Numbered from the stretch's first letter, positions 17,555 through 35,278 are shown. The stretch is 64,000 bases of DNA from JAGWRA01 sp963711505 (GCA_963711505.1 CAVQEJ010000003.1:2294001-2358000), one strand, 5' to 3'. Numbers and translations: made by a program. The notes: generated by a model not told the origin, from the sequence alone.

Positions 17555-19138
17555 TCAACGCTCCTGCTGACCAGCGTCGAGGGCTGAGCAGGCCGTCGCC
17601 GTCGTGCTCGTCCCGGCCTTCGACGCCGCATGGGCGCCCGGCGTCACCGTACAGGAGTAGATGTCGGTCCGGTTGTCGAGGTTGTGGCCGTTGGTGAGGG
17701 TCACGACTGCGACAAAGGAGTGCCCGGCCCCCGCCAGCCCCTGGTATTCTCCCAGGAAGAAGCCGCTGTTGAAGGGGGCGGTCCGCAGGTCGAACGGGTG
17801 AGACGTCACCAACTGCCTCGCCGTCCAGGTCCGGCCCTGATCTTTCGACACGACGATCCAGTAACTGGTCATCAATGCGCGCGTGGCGGCTTTGCCGGCA
17901 GCAAAGCCGTAGTAGGTCACGGCCACGTCACCCTGGTCGTTGACGGCGACCGAGGGAATGAAGGTCTGTGTTTCACGGTCCGTCGACACGGCCATGGGAG
18001 CGCTCCACGTCCGGCCGCCGTCGGTGGATCTGGCGAATGCAATCTGTTGGGTTCGGCCCTGGGTGAACCGGGCATCTCCCCAGACGGCATAGATCGTGTT
18101 GGTGCCGGGCCGGGGATCGACGGCGATGTCGGTGAACGAGTCGCCGACGCGGACCATCGTGCCGGTCCGGGGGTCGGTCACGCCAGCGACATCGGACGTT
18201 GCCAGCGTCGCGGGTTTCGACCAGGTCAATCCGCCATCCGTCGAACGAATCACCGCGATGCGGTCGTGCCTCGGGTGGTCGGATCCCGTTCCCGCGCGCA
18301 ACTCGTTGAAGACATTGACGAGATCCCCATTCGACGTGACCACGATCTGGTTGGCCGAGGTTTGCATCCCGATCGGCGTCGTATAGATCGCGCGCGCCGT
18401 GCTCCAGGTCCTGCCGCCGTCGGTGGTACGGCTGAAGGACGCGGCGCCACGGGCCTCGGACGCCGGAGCGGAGCGCTGTCGCGCCCAGACAAGGTAGGCG
18501 GTCTTCCCGCGTGTCGGATCGGGAGTCACGACCGGCCGCGAGGCATTGCTCACGTCCGGGTCATTGACGTGGATCGCGGCGACGGGACGCTTCCACGTAC
18601 GCCCGCCATCAGTCGAGATCGAGACGAATTGGGCCATGTCCGGGTTCGAAGCGTTCCATGCCACCGCCGCGAAATACGCCGTACCATCCGAGGCAAAGGC
18701 CACCCACGGGTCGCTGGCCTTCTCGAAGGCCCCGCCATGTACCTCGTCGCCACCGGCGCAGCGAGAGAACTTCGGCTGATCGCTCAGTGCCGGCACCTGC
18801 CAGGTGCGTCCACCGTCGAACGAAGTGGAAGCCAGGACTCCATTGGCGCCGTCGTTGGGATAACGGTCTTCGTGATACACCGCGATCAGATTGCGCGGGT
18901 TGCGCGGGTTGACCGCGACATACGGTTCGCTCTCTGCGTTGACGTACGCGGCCGTGATCGGAAAGGCAGGGCCGTTGCAGTCAGCCTGGAACGGTGATGC
19001 CGCGGAAACCCGGGAGAGGTCGTGGTACGTGCCATCCGCATCCGCATCCGATCCCGCCATGGCGGATCCCCGCACGGCCATCAACGCAAGAGCCACGGCG
19101 ACGGCCGCAATCGTTGTCTCGAGCTTCCGCATCATCAT
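17555..19138 (-). CDS. Secreted Asp-box (BNR repeat, sialidase-fold) protein
   Basis: This 527-residue protein has an N-terminal signal peptide (about residues 8-28). Six Asp-box repeats of the form SxDGGRTW (for example SFDGGRTWQ, STDGGRTWK, TTDGGRTWS, STDGGLTWS, SKDQGRTWT) mark a six-bladed propeller. Such folds include exo-sialidases and many non-enzymatic or unknown proteins. I do not see a clear sialidase Arg triad, so glycosidase activity is not claimed. Confidence 0.75.
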   Translation of the reverse strand: MMMRKLETTIAAVAVALALMAVRGSAMAGSDADADGTYHDLSRVSAASPFQADCNGPAFPITAAYVNAESEPYVAVNPRNPRNLIAVYHEDRYPNDGANGVLASTSFDGGRTWQVPALSDQPKFSRCAGGDEVHGGAFEKASDPWVAFASDGTAYFAAVAWNASNPDMAQFVSISTDGGRTWKRPVAAIHVNDPDVSNASRPVVTPDPTRGKTAYLVWARQRSAPASEARGAASFSRTTDGGRTWSTARAIYTTPIGMQTSANQIVVTSNGDLVNVFNELRAGTGSDHPRHDRIAVIRSTDGGLTWSKPATLATSDVAGVTDPRTGTMVRVGDSFTDIAVDPRPGTNTIYAVWGDARFTQGRTQQIAFARSTDGGRTWSAPMAVSTDRETQTFIPSVAVNDQGDVAVTYYGFAAGKAATRALMTSYWIVVSKDQGRTWTARQLVTSHPFDLRTAPFNSGFFLGEYQGLAGAGHSFVAVVTLTNGHNLDNRTDIYSCTVTPGAHAASKAGTSTTATACSALDAGQQER

Positions 19139-19236
19139 TGCCCCCCGATTCCGCCACGACCATCCTGATCAACGCCATACGTTCCGGACGCCGCGGGCAC
19201 GCTGACCGACATCCGTCCTTCACCAATGATGCAAGG

Positions 19237-19809
19237 CTAGCGCCCGCCGTCCTTCCCGGGGTGGTACTGCGAATCGCCCGGTTTCGCCCAGCCGCTGATC
19301 TGCAGGTTGAAGCCGTCGGGGTCCTTCACGTGGAAGCTCACGTAGTTCGGCCCGCCGTTGGTGTCGAGCTGCGGCGTGAGCCCGCGCCGCTCCAGCTCCG
19401 CCTTCACCTTGTCGGTATCCCAGTCGGCGATCCGGTAGGCGATGTGATCGACGAGCGGCTTCGGATTCGGCTCGACGGGCTGCCCGGGCCGGTGGAAGTG
19501 GTTCCGGGCGAGGAGCAGCGAGTCGCCGAAGTGCAGGAAGCACTGCCGGCCGTCGTCGTTCGACACGCTCATTCCCATCAGCGACGAGTAGAAGTCGCGC
19601 GTCTTGCGGTAATCGGCCACCTGATACGAGATGTGATCGAGCTCGGTCGTCTTGAAGCCCTGTCCCTGGGCCTGTCCCGCCGCCGCCAGGCCCGCCGGTG
19701 CGTACGCGGCCGCGGCCGCCACGGCCAGCCCCTGAAGGAGCTGACGCCTGGTGATCCTGCCGGTCTCGAACTCCTGGACGAGGCCGGACACCGCCTGCTG
19801 ATGATCCAT
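19237..19809 (-). CDS. Tat-exported VOC (glyoxalase/dioxygenase-fold) protein
   Basis: The start MDHQQAVSGLVQEF gives 190 residues. ITRRQLLQGLAVAAAAAYAP is a twin-arginine signal (RRQLL, then a hydrophobic run). The rest is one VOC fold, with LDHISYQVADYRKTRDFY and the repeat DHIAYRIADWDTDKV; GFNLQISGW holds a C-terminal glutamine rather than the usual glutamate. Substrate is unknown. It lies 3' of a second copy of the rpoC terminator. Confidence 0.75.
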   Translation of the reverse strand: MDHQQAVSGLVQEFETGRITRRQLLQGLAVAAAAAYAPAGLAAAGQAQGQGFKTTELDHISYQVADYRKTRDFYSSLMGMSVSNDDGRQCFLHFGDSLLLARNHFHRPGQPVEPNPKPLVDHIAYRIADWDTDKVKAELERRGLTPQLDTNGGPNYVSFHVKDPDGFNLQISGWAKPGDSQYHPGKDGGR

Positions 19810-19940
19810 CTGACCCTCCCTGTGGCTTGCGTTCTCCCCCGCGACGCGGGCGTACCCGCCGCGCCTGCACCCTGACCGGGCGGTCGGATTGTAGCGCATC
19901 TGGCCGAGCTTCGGCCGGGCCCGCTCCCGACGACCGGCGG

Positions 19941-19976
19941 AAAAGAAAAAGGGCGACGGTCTCGCGACCGTCGCCC
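19941..19976 (-). terminator. Intrinsic terminator (duplicated rpoC terminator)
   Basis: On the minus strand a stem with 11-bp arms (GGGCGACGGTC with GACCGTCGCCC) is followed by TTTTTCTTTT. Located 70 bases after the VWA stop, it now ends the four-gene operon. It is part of the 97-bp repeat. Confidence 0.85.
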
Positions 19977-20042
19977 TCTGCTGTGGCGTCCGTGACCGAA
20001 GAGGCGCTATTCGCCGGGCTCGGTGCGGGATGCCCCGCCGCC
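19946..20042. repeat. 97-bp direct repeat, left copy (duplicate of rpoC 3' end)
   Basis: This segment matches 24398-24494 at 96 of 97 positions; the sole mismatch is A at 20030 versus G at 24482. It contains the last 11 codons of rpoC (one Pro changed to Ser), the stop codon and the terminator hairpin, detached from rpoC. It begins three bases after the VWA gene stop. The two copies bracket the four-gene unit 20046-24039. Confidence 0.95.
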
Positions 20043-20045
20043 GGC

Positions 20046-21135
20046 TTACAACACGCGATCAAACCACCACAGTGACAAGAGCGCCGCGACAAGCGCGAAA
20101 AAGGCAGCAGCCGCGGCAAAGAAGGCGGTGATCTCGGTCTTCCTGGTCTCGGTGACGAGCTGGGTGTTCAGGGTCCGGTAAATCTTGCTCAGATCCTCGG
20201 CCGTTGTCAGCGTGGAAATACTGTCCCCTGGTAATGTCGGCGATCCGTTTGAGCGCGTCTTCGTCGAGACGGGCGCGCATGAAGCGTCCGCCGAAGCCAA
20301 CGACCTGGCCCTCGCGCGAGCCGAAGCCAACCGTGAACACGCGCACGCCATGGTCGGCAACGGCGCGGGCGGCCTCGACCGGATCGGGACCGGCCGTCGT
20401 CCTCCCGTCGGTCAGGAGGATGATGACGCCCGATTTGTAGGAGCCCGGCGGCACCTTCTTGGATGTCGAATCCCCGGCCTCGTCCTGACCCAGCGGCACG
20501 CCCTGCGACGGGGTGTCGCGCCCATAGCGATCCCCGTAGCCGCCAGGACCGCGGCGGCGCTCCGAAAGCCAGGGCGGTTCGCCGGTATCGATCTTCTCGT
20601 TCGGAAACAGCGCCTTGAGGGACACCAGGAGTCCTCTGCCGACGGCCGTCGCACGCTCCAACGTGAGCCGGTCGATGGCATCGTTCAGATCCTGGCGCGA
20701 TTCGGTCGGGGCCTGCACCAGGAACGCCGTTCCGGAAAAGGCGACAATCCCGATGCGGATGTAGTCAGGCTGGGCCTTGATGAACGCTTTTGCGGCACGC
20801 CGGGCCGCGACCAGCCGATTGGGCTTGACGTCGGTCGCCCGCATGCTGCCGGAGACGTCCATCGCCAGAATGACCGTGGCGCGACGCGAGGGCAACGTGA
20901 CCACCGCCGCCGGCCGGGCGATGGCGAACATCAGCAGCGTCAGCGCGATCGCGAACAGCGCCGGCGGAATGTGGCGCCGGATCGCGGGGCCGGCGCCCAT
21001 CGCCTCCTTGACCATGCTCAGATTCGCATAGCGAAGCGCGAACTTCCTCTTGCGGCGCTGCAGGAGCAGATAGACCAGCACCAGTAGCGGCAGGGTTACG
21101 AGCAGCCACAACAGCCGGGGCCAGATGAAGGTCAC
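20046..21135 (-). CDS. VWA-domain (BatA-like) membrane protein, with an apparent +1 frame break
   Basis: About 362 residues after correction. There are two N-terminal membrane helices, a von Willebrand A domain with the metal-ion (MIDAS) motif DVSGSM plus T and D residues, and a C-terminal membrane helix (FFALVAALLSLWWF). The frame breaks near 20203-20213; removing one base joins ITRGQYFHA to TTAEDLSKIYRTLN. The start is GTG overlapping the DUF58 stop (GTGA). It is the last gene of the protease-MoxR-DUF58-VWA operon. Confidence 0.85.
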
Positions 21136-22070
21136 GCCACCCCTCCCACGCCCGCCGGGGCACGGCCCGCGGCCAGGCGGCTGTGCTGCTTGCGCAGATC
21201 GGCGAAGCGGAACAAGGCATCGGTCAGATCGTCTTCGGTCGACAGCTCGAGCGCATCGACGCCGGCGCGCTGGAGGCCGCCACGGATCAGCGCCTCGCGC
21301 TCGCGGGCGATGCCGGCAAAGCGCTCGCGGAAGCCGCGGTCGTGGGTGTCAACGAGCAGCTGCTCGCCGGTTTCCGAGTCCCGCATCCCGATCAATCCGA
21401 GGTCGGGCAATTCCAGGTCGAGCGGATCGGACAATCGGACGGCCAGGATCTCGTGGCGACGGGCCAGATGCGCCAGCGGCCGTTCCCAGCCCGGCCTGCT
21501 GATGAAATCGGAGACCAGGAACACCAGCGAGCGACGGCGGACGATCCGCATCGCATGCTCGAGACACTCGCGCAAATCCGTCGCCGGCGCGCGGGCCAGC
21601 TGCGGCTGGCGTTCGAGCCTGGACAGGATGTGGAGCACGTGGCTGCGGCCGCGGCCGGCCGGAATGACATCGCTGGCGCTGCCGCTATAGAAGATCGCGC
21701 CGACACGATTGCCGCGCCGGGTCAGGAGCCGCGCCAGCACCGCCGTGAATGCGACGAGCATGGTCCGCTTGTTGACCTGCATGGAGCCGAAATCGACGGA
21801 CGGACTCAGATCGAGCAGGAACCAGGCGGTGATGTCGCGGTCCTCGTTGTGCACGCGCACATGCGGCACACCCACGCGTGCCGTCACGTTCCAATCGATG
21901 TAGCGCACGTCGTCATGGAGCTGGTATTCGCGCAAGTCCGCCAGATCGAGGCCGAAGCCGCGGAACAGCGTGCGGTAATCGCCCTGCAGCAGGCCGTCGA
22001 GGCGGCGGATGACCGTCCATTCCAGCCGCTGCAGCAGCAGGGCCTCAGGATGTCTGGGCGAATCCGGCAT
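21132..22070 (-). CDS. DUF58-domain protein
   Basis: A 312-residue protein with the DUF58 signature (YQLHDDVRYIDWNVTAR) followed by a VWA-like region (WFLLDLSPSVDFGS). DUF58 proteins nearly always sit beside MoxR ATPases and are thought to be clients or adaptors. The start overlaps the MoxR gene by 26 bases, implying coupled translation. Molecular function is not established. Confidence 0.9.
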   Translation of the reverse strand: MPDSPRHPEALLLQRLEWTVIRRLDGLLQGDYRTLFRGFGLDLADLREYQLHDDVRYIDWNVTARVGVPHVRVHNEDRDITAWFLLDLSPSVDFGSMQVNKRTMLVAFTAVLARLLTRRGNRVGAIFYSGSASDVIPAGRGRSHVLHILSRLERQPQLARAPATDLRECLEHAMRIVRRRSLVFLVSDFISRPGWERPLAHLARRHEILAVRLSDPLDLELPDLGLIGMRDSETGEQLLVDTHDRGFRERFAGIAREREALIRGGLQRAGVDALELSTEDDLTDALFRFADLRKQHSRLAAGRAPAGVGGVA

Positions 22071-23070
22071 GGCTCTCCAACGGCTTCTGGGGCGCCACGA
22101 CGCGCTGCATCACCTTGGCGATGATGGCATCGGCCGTGACCCCATCGGACAGCGCCTCATAGGACAGCACGATGCGATGCCTGAGCACGTCAGGGACGAC
22201 ATCGATGACGTCCTGTGGCAGGGCGTACTCGCGCCCCCGCAGGAAGCCGAGCGCGCGCGCGGCCTCGATCACGTGGATCGACGCCCGCGGGCTCGCCCCG
22301 TAGAGGATGTAGGGCGACAGTTCACGGACGCCGAAGCGGTCGGGCGTCCGCGTCGCCGCGACGAGCTTGACCGCATATTGGATCAGCGACGGGTCGACGT
22401 AGCTCCTGGCGCATTCGCGCTGCAGCGCCGACAGTTGCTCGGTGGTGGCCACGGCCGCCACCTCGGCGGCCACGCCCGTCACCCGCTCGACGATGACGAA
22501 TTCCTCCTCTTCGGAGGGATAGCCGACCAGCACCTTCATCATGAAGCGGTCGACCTGGGCTTCGGGCAGTGGGTAGGTGCCTTCGGTCTCGATCGGATTC
22601 TGCGTCGCCATCACGAGGAACGGCTCGGGCACCTTGTGCGTGGTGCCGGCGATCGTGACCTGACGCTCCTGCATGACTTCGAGCAACGCGCTCTGCACCT
22701 TGGCTGGCGCGCGGTTGATCTCGTCGGCGAGCAGAAGATTGGTGAAGACCGGCCCCAGCGAGGTCGAGAAATCGCCCGTCTTCTGATTGTAGATGCGCGT
22801 GCCGACGAGATCGGCCGGAACCAGATCGGGCGTGAACTGGATGCGGTGGAAGCTGCCCTGAATGGTCCTGGCCAGCGTGTTGACGGTCAGCGTCTTGGCC
22901 AGGCCGGGAACGCCTTCGACCAGGAGATGGCCCTGCGCCAGGAGCGCCACCAGCACGCGCTCGAGAAAATGATCCTGGCCGACGACGATCTTCTTCACCT
23001 CGTAGAGGATGTGCTCCATCAGCGAGCTGACACCGGCGCTTTCGTGTTCGGTCTGGTTCATGATCCTCAT
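22045..23070 (-). CDS. MoxR-family AAA+ ATPase
   Basis: This 341-residue chaperone-like ATPase has Walker A GVPGLAKT, Walker B LLADEINRA, sensor I ATQNP and the C-terminal lid region SPRASIHVIEAARA. MoxR ATPases with DUF58 and VWA partners assist maturation or stress handling of envelope complexes. The gene sits between the protease and DUF58 genes. The alternative start MNQTEHE is three codons in. Confidence 0.93.
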   Translation of the reverse strand: MRIMNQTEHESAGVSSLMEHILYEVKKIVVGQDHFLERVLVALLAQGHLLVEGVPGLAKTLTVNTLARTIQGSFHRIQFTPDLVPADLVGTRIYNQKTGDFSTSLGPVFTNLLLADEINRAPAKVQSALLEVMQERQVTIAGTTHKVPEPFLVMATQNPIETEGTYPLPEAQVDRFMMKVLVGYPSEEEEFVIVERVTGVAAEVAAVATTEQLSALQRECARSYVDPSLIQYAVKLVAATRTPDRFGVRELSPYILYGASPRASIHVIEAARALGFLRGREYALPQDVIDVVPDVLRHRIVLSYEALSDGVTADAIIAKVMQRVVAPQKPLESHAGFAQTS

Positions 23071-23097
23071 CTCGTGCCGCTTGCTGGAAAGGCGACC

Positions 23098-24039
23098 TCA
23101 GAATGGCGACGGGCCGGCCAGCGCGACCGCGATCTCGATCGGGACCGCAAAGCCGATGCCGATGAACACGCGCTCATGACCGGGACTGAGGATGGCGGTG
23201 ACCAGCCCCACCACGTCGCCGCGATCGTCGACCAGGGGGCCGCCGGAATTGCCTGGGTTGGCGGCGGCATCGAACTGAATGAGATTGCGCAGCGTGTTGC
23301 CGTCGGGATCCTCGTAATCGCGTCGCAGTCCCGAGACCACGCCGGCCGAAACCGATGGTCCGATGCCGAAGGGAAAGCCGACGGCAACGACATCGTCGCC
23401 AGGATGCAGGTCCGCCGTACTCGCAAGCACCGCGGGCTTCAGATCGTCCGGAATGACGCTCGGCTTGACGACGGCCAGGTCGTGAGCAGGATCGGCGGCG
23501 ATCACCCTGGCGTCCGATTCGGTGCCGTCGTAGAAGGTCACGCGCAGTCCCTTGGCGCCGGCGATCACGTGGTAATTGGTCAGGATCGTGCCCGAGGTGT
23601 CGATCACGACCCCGCTGCCAACGGTCTTGACCCCTTCGCCCTTCTTCGCGGTCTTCGATTTCCCGCCGCCCGTGTCGGAGTCGGAGCCGTCGATGCGCAC
23701 CACGGAAGGCGCGATGATGCTGGCGGCGATGGCCGACCGGGACGGCGTCTCGGGCTGGTGGTTGAGCGTGTACGTGACCGCCTGATCGATGTCGTCCTGG
23801 GTGTAGACGGGCGGGCGGGCGGCCAGCGCGGCATAGGAGAGCACGGCGAGCAGTGCCGCCAGAACACCCGAGAAGACGAGAACCGGCCGCTCGTGGCGCC
23901 GGTAGAACTGCGAACAGCGCGCGGCGACAATCTGCCGGAGCGTGGGCCCGGGCGGCGGATCGGGGGCGGGCTCTGCCCCGGCCAGCCGCCCGCCGGGCCG
24001 GGAGCGTCCGGTGCTGCCGTAGAGCGGGTGCCGCTTCAT
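23098..24039 (-). CDS. Membrane-anchored trypsin-like (HtrA-type) serine protease
   Basis: The start MKRHPLYGSTGRSRPGGRL follows GGGAGAG. One membrane helix (about residues 55-75, VFSGVLAALLAVLSYAALAA) places the protease domain outside the cytoplasm. Catalytic residues are seen in TNYHVIAG (His), DPAHDLAVVK (Asp) and PGNSGGPLV (Ser). There is no PDZ domain, unlike DegP. It is first in an operon with MoxR, DUF58 and VWA genes, suggesting a joint envelope quality-control role; this is inference. Confidence 0.85.
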   Translation of the reverse strand: MKRHPLYGSTGRSRPGGRLAGAEPAPDPPPGPTLRQIVAARCSQFYRRHERPVLVFSGVLAALLAVLSYAALAARPPVYTQDDIDQAVTYTLNHQPETPSRSAIAASIIAPSVVRIDGSDSDTGGGKSKTAKKGEGVKTVGSGVVIDTSGTILTNYHVIAGAKGLRVTFYDGTESDARVIAADPAHDLAVVKPSVIPDDLKPAVLASTADLHPGDDVVAVGFPFGIGPSVSAGVVSGLRRDYEDPDGNTLRNLIQFDAAANPGNSGGPLVDDRGDVVGLVTAILSPGHERVFIGIGFAVPIEIAVALAGPSPF

Positions 24040-24397
24040 CTCTCCCTGCCCATTCTCGAGACAGACCTCAGCGACAGGTCGGTTCGCGCCTGCCCGCCAG
24101 CCAACCTGGCGGCAATTGCCCGGCCCACCGTGCCCGGGCACGGCCGGGTGAACGACCGGCTCAGACTGCCGCCGGATCGAGGCCGCCGCATGCCTGCGGT
24201 CAGAAATGCGTGTGCGAAGGTATCGGTGCCGCCGCCACGCTGCAAATGGTCGGAACCCGCCCATTGTAGATCGGGACGCCAGCGATTCGCCGGTCCAATC
24301 CTGGCCGTGACCGCTCCGCGGCGTTCGCACTCGCCCAGGCCATTTCTGGCGGTTGCCGACGGGCCCGTCACGCCGGCCATGGCGCAAATCAGCCAAA
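24040..24397. other. 358-bp upstream region of the protease-MoxR operon
   Basis: This gap lies between the rpoC terminator repeat and the protease start and must hold the promoter of the four-gene unit. A minus-strand TACAAT is visible at about 24265-24270 but no well-spaced -35 box is. I see no coding sequence, transposase remnant or tRNA-like sequence. Confidence 0.4.
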
Positions 24398-24428
24398 AAA
24401 AAGGGCGACGGTCTCGCGACCGTCGCCC
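24394..24428 (-). terminator. Intrinsic terminator of the rpoBC operon
   Basis: A stem with 11-bp arms (GGGCGACGGTC with GACCGTCGCCC) is followed on the minus strand by eight T residues, 31 bases after the rpoC stop. This is the clearest Rho-independent terminator in the window. Confidence 0.9.
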
Positions 24429-24458
24429 TCTGCTGTGGCGTCCGTGACCGAAGAGGCG

Positions 24459-28675
<4,217 letters not shown>

Positions 28676-28824
28676 GTGTGTTCCTTGCGCCCCTGGGCCG
28701 GGTGCCTGCCGGCGCCCGGCGAGTCCGATCATCTGTCTTCAATTCGGCGGGCCGCGCCCCGCGGGCGCGGCTCACCCGGACACTGGTGGGCGGGCCGCCG
28801 TCGCGCGGCGGGCCCGCCGGGCCC

Positions 28825-33120
<4,296 letters not shown>

Positions 33121-33246
33121 GCTGAAAGGACCCTCGGGATTCGAGGCGCGGAAGCCGGGACTCCCCGAGTCCCGGTCCGGCCGCCCCGGACTACACTACG
33201 GCGATGAACACACCGCTGGACTGGGGATCGGGCCACCGGCGCCGCC

Positions 33247-33267
33247 CGAACCCCCAATCCCGAATCC
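33247..33267. repeat. 7-nt tandem array abutting the rplL stop
   Basis: Three units in exact phase (plus strand CGAACCC, CCAATCC, CGAATCC) end directly at the rplL stop codon (33268-33270). On the coding strand they read GGATTCG, GGATTGG, GGGTTCG. The same units follow tuf. Confidence 0.65.
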
Positions 33268-33666
33268 CTACTTGATCTCGACCTTCGCGCCGACTTCTTC
33301 GAACTTCTTCTTGATCGCCGCGGCCTCGTCCTTCGACACCGCTTCCTTGATCGGCTTCGGCGTGCCCTCGACGAGGTCCTTCGCTTCCTTCAGCCCGAGG
33401 CTCGTCACCTCGCGCACGACCTTGATGACGTTGATCTTCTTGTCACCCACGTCGGTCAGGGTCACGGTGAACTCGGTCTGCTCTTCGGCCGCCGCGGCGC
33501 CGCCGCCGGCCCCTGCGCCGCCCATCATGCCGGGCATCATCATCGGCATCGCGGCCGCCGCCGACACGCCGAGCTCGGACTCGAGCGCCTTGACGAGCTG
33601 CGACAGCTCCAGAACGCTGATCCCCTTGATGTAGTCGATCACCTGCTGCTGGTTCAGTTCGGCCAT
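33268..33666 (-). CDS. rplL: 50S ribosomal protein L7/L12 (bL12)
   Basis: At 132 residues it has an N-terminal dimerisation region (VIDYIKGISVLELSQLVKAL), an Ala/Gly/Met-rich hinge, and the C-terminal factor-binding domain (KINVIKVVREVTSLGLKEAK, then VEGTPKPIKE). It forms the stalk that recruits EF-Tu and EF-G. Order rplJ-rplL-rpoB is standard. Confidence 0.97.
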   Translation of the reverse strand: MAELNQQQVIDYIKGISVLELSQLVKALESELGVSAAAAMPMMMPGMMGGAGAGGGAAAAEEQTEFTVTLTDVGDKKINVIKVVREVTSLGLKEAKDLVEGTPKPIKEAVSKDEAAAIKKKFEEVGAKVEIK

Positions 33667-33692
33667 CTCACCTGTCTCCCATTACTCAGTTC

Positions 33693-33714
33693 GCGTGGGG
33701 CCCCACCCCCACGC
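33693..33714 (-). repeat. Type A-like hairpin before rplL
   Basis: The minus strand reads GCGTGGGG-GTGGGG-CCCCACGC, an 8-bp stem with a G-rich loop, about 26 bases upstream of the rplL ATG. The rest of the 222-base rplJ-rplL gap (33667-33888) shows no gene and only weak similarity to type A. Confidence 0.65.
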
Positions 33715-33888
33715 GCTGCCGTCGCTTACGCTCCGGATCTTGATTACCAAGCCGTTGCCGCTTTGAATGGCACCCTCGGGGCCGGGCCGCCCGTGTCTCG
33801 TTCGGCCGTCCGGTCTCACACGTGGTCTGTCGGGCGTTGTTGCCGTCAGGGGCGCCCTGCCCCCATCACCGCGCCGCGAGCGGTGCTC

Positions 33889-34416
33889 CTAGGCGTCCTG
33901 CTGCTTCTTCTCCGCCTGGCTGAGGACGCTCAGCAGATCACGCGGCACGGCGTTCAGCACCTGGACGAGCTGCACCATCGGCCCCTGCATCACGCCCAGC
34001 AGGCGCGCGTAGAGCTCCGGCTTGCCGGGCAGCGTCGCCAGATCCGCCACGTCGGCGGCCGACGCCGTGCGACCCTGCACGACCGCCGCCTTGATGGCGA
34101 TCGCCGGCTCGGCCTTCGTGAACGTCGCCAGCGTCTTCGCGAGGGCAACGGGATCCTCCCCGGTCCACGCGATCGCCGTCGTCCCCTCGAAGTACCCGCT
34201 GAGCGACTCGAACGGCGTCCCCTTCAGGGCCCGCCGGGCCAGCGTATTCTTCACGACTCGGTACGAGGCGTGCGACGCCCGCAACTGCCGCCGCAGTTCG
34301 GTCACCTGCGGCACGTTGAGCCCGCGGTAATCGACCAGCACGGCGCTGTCGCAGGCCTGAAAGGCCGCCTCGAGATCCTGAACCTGACTTTCCTTCTGCG
34401 CTCTGGTAGTCGCCAT
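33889..34416 (-). CDS. rplJ: 50S ribosomal protein L10 (uL10)
   Basis: This 175-residue protein anchors L7/L12 to the ribosome. The N-terminal RNA-binding region (VLVDYRGLNVPQVTELRRQL, then YRVVKNTLARRALKGT) is typical, and the C-terminal helix ends QAEKKQQDA. L10 represses rplJL translation in several bacteria. A type B hairpin lies about 10 bases before its start. Confidence 0.97.
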   Translation of the reverse strand: MATTRAQKESQVQDLEAAFQACDSAVLVDYRGLNVPQVTELRRQLRASHASYRVVKNTLARRALKGTPFESLSGYFEGTTAIAWTGEDPVALAKTLATFTKAEPAIAIKAAVVQGRTASAADVADLATLPGKPELYARLLGVMQGPMVQLVQVLNAVPRDLLSVLSQAEKKQQDA

Positions 34417-34514
34417 CTTTTCTCACTCGGGGCGCTGCCCCCAACCCCGGCTCACTGCACGCGCTCGCCTCGGGCGGCTCGCTCCGTTCCGTTCGCGGGC
34501 GCGCCGGTGCCGGG
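34417..34514 (-). repeat. Type B intergenic element (rplA-rplJ gap)
   Basis: The gap carries GCGAACGGAACGGAGCGAGC, then GAGCCGGGG and a terminal GGGGGC-AGC-GCCCC hairpin on the minus strand, clearly related to 53771-54030 and 4014-4167. It starts right after the rplA TAG and ends 11 bases before rplJ. Confidence 0.75.
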
Positions 34515-35219
34515 CTAGTGTTTCGCCGCCGCCTCGATACTCAGTGTCTCGACCCGGATGCCGGGCCCCATCGTCGACGACAGCGTGACGCTCTTGAGGT
34601 ACTTGCCCTTGGCCGCCGACGGCTTCGCCTTCATCACGCTCTCGACCAGCGCGCGGGCGTTGTCGATCAGACTGGGGCCCGAAAAGGACGTCTTGCCGAC
34701 CGGGGCGTGCACGATGCCGGTCTTGTCGACCCGGAACTCGACCTTGCCGGCCTTGATCTCCCGGACGGCCTTGCCGACGTCGAAGGTCACCGTGCCGGTC
34801 TTGGGATTCGGCATCAGGCCGCGCGGCCCGAGCACCTTGCCGAGCCGGCCGACCGCCCTCATCATGTCGGGCGTCGCCACGACGGCGTCGAAGTCCATCC
34901 AGCCGCCCTGAATCCGCTCGACGACCTCTTCGCCGCCGATCTCGTCGGCGCCGGCCTCGCCGGCCTCCTTCTGCTTGTCACCGGCCGCGATCACCAGCAC
35001 CCGCTTGTTCCTGCCGAGGCCGTGCGGCAGCACGACCGTGCCGCGGACCATCTGGTCGGCGTGCTTCGGGTCGACGCCGAGACGGAGCGACATCTCGACC
35101 GTCTCGTCGAACTTGGCGAACTTGACCTGCTGAAGGAGCGGGATCGCGTCCTCGATGGAGTATTCGCGGTCGGCGACCTGCTGCCTCGCCGCTTCGAACT
35201 TCCTGCCGCGCTTGCGCAT
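34515..35219 (-). CDS. rplA: 50S ribosomal protein L1 (uL1)
   Basis: This 234-residue protein forms the L1 stalk that moves E-site tRNA. Signature segments GTVVLPHGLGRNKRVLVIAA, GPRGLMPNPKTGTV and GKTSFSGPSLIDNARAL are present. L1 represses rplKA in many bacteria. It is separated from rplK by a 7-nt repeat array rather than the usual tight coupling. Confidence 0.97.
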   Translation of the reverse strand: MRKRGRKFEAARQQVADREYSIEDAIPLLQQVKFAKFDETVEMSLRLGVDPKHADQMVRGTVVLPHGLGRNKRVLVIAAGDKQKEAGEAGADEIGGEEVVERIQGGWMDFDAVVATPDMMRAVGRLGKVLGPRGLMPNPKTGTVTFDVGKAVREIKAGKVEFRVDKTGIVHAPVGKTSFSGPSLIDNARALVESVMKAKPSAAKGKYLKSVTLSSTMGPGIRVETLSIEAAAKH

Positions 35220-35278
35220 ACGTACCTCCGTGGTTCAGACGGGCCCGGGGGCCCTCCCACTGGTGAAACCCTGTCGCG

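Noticed and set aside
22045..24039. Recent transfer of the four-gene unit inferred from base composition
   Set aside because: Hand counts on a few lines gave GC near 63-65 percent, not clearly different from fusA or other core genes here, so composition does not support a claim either way.
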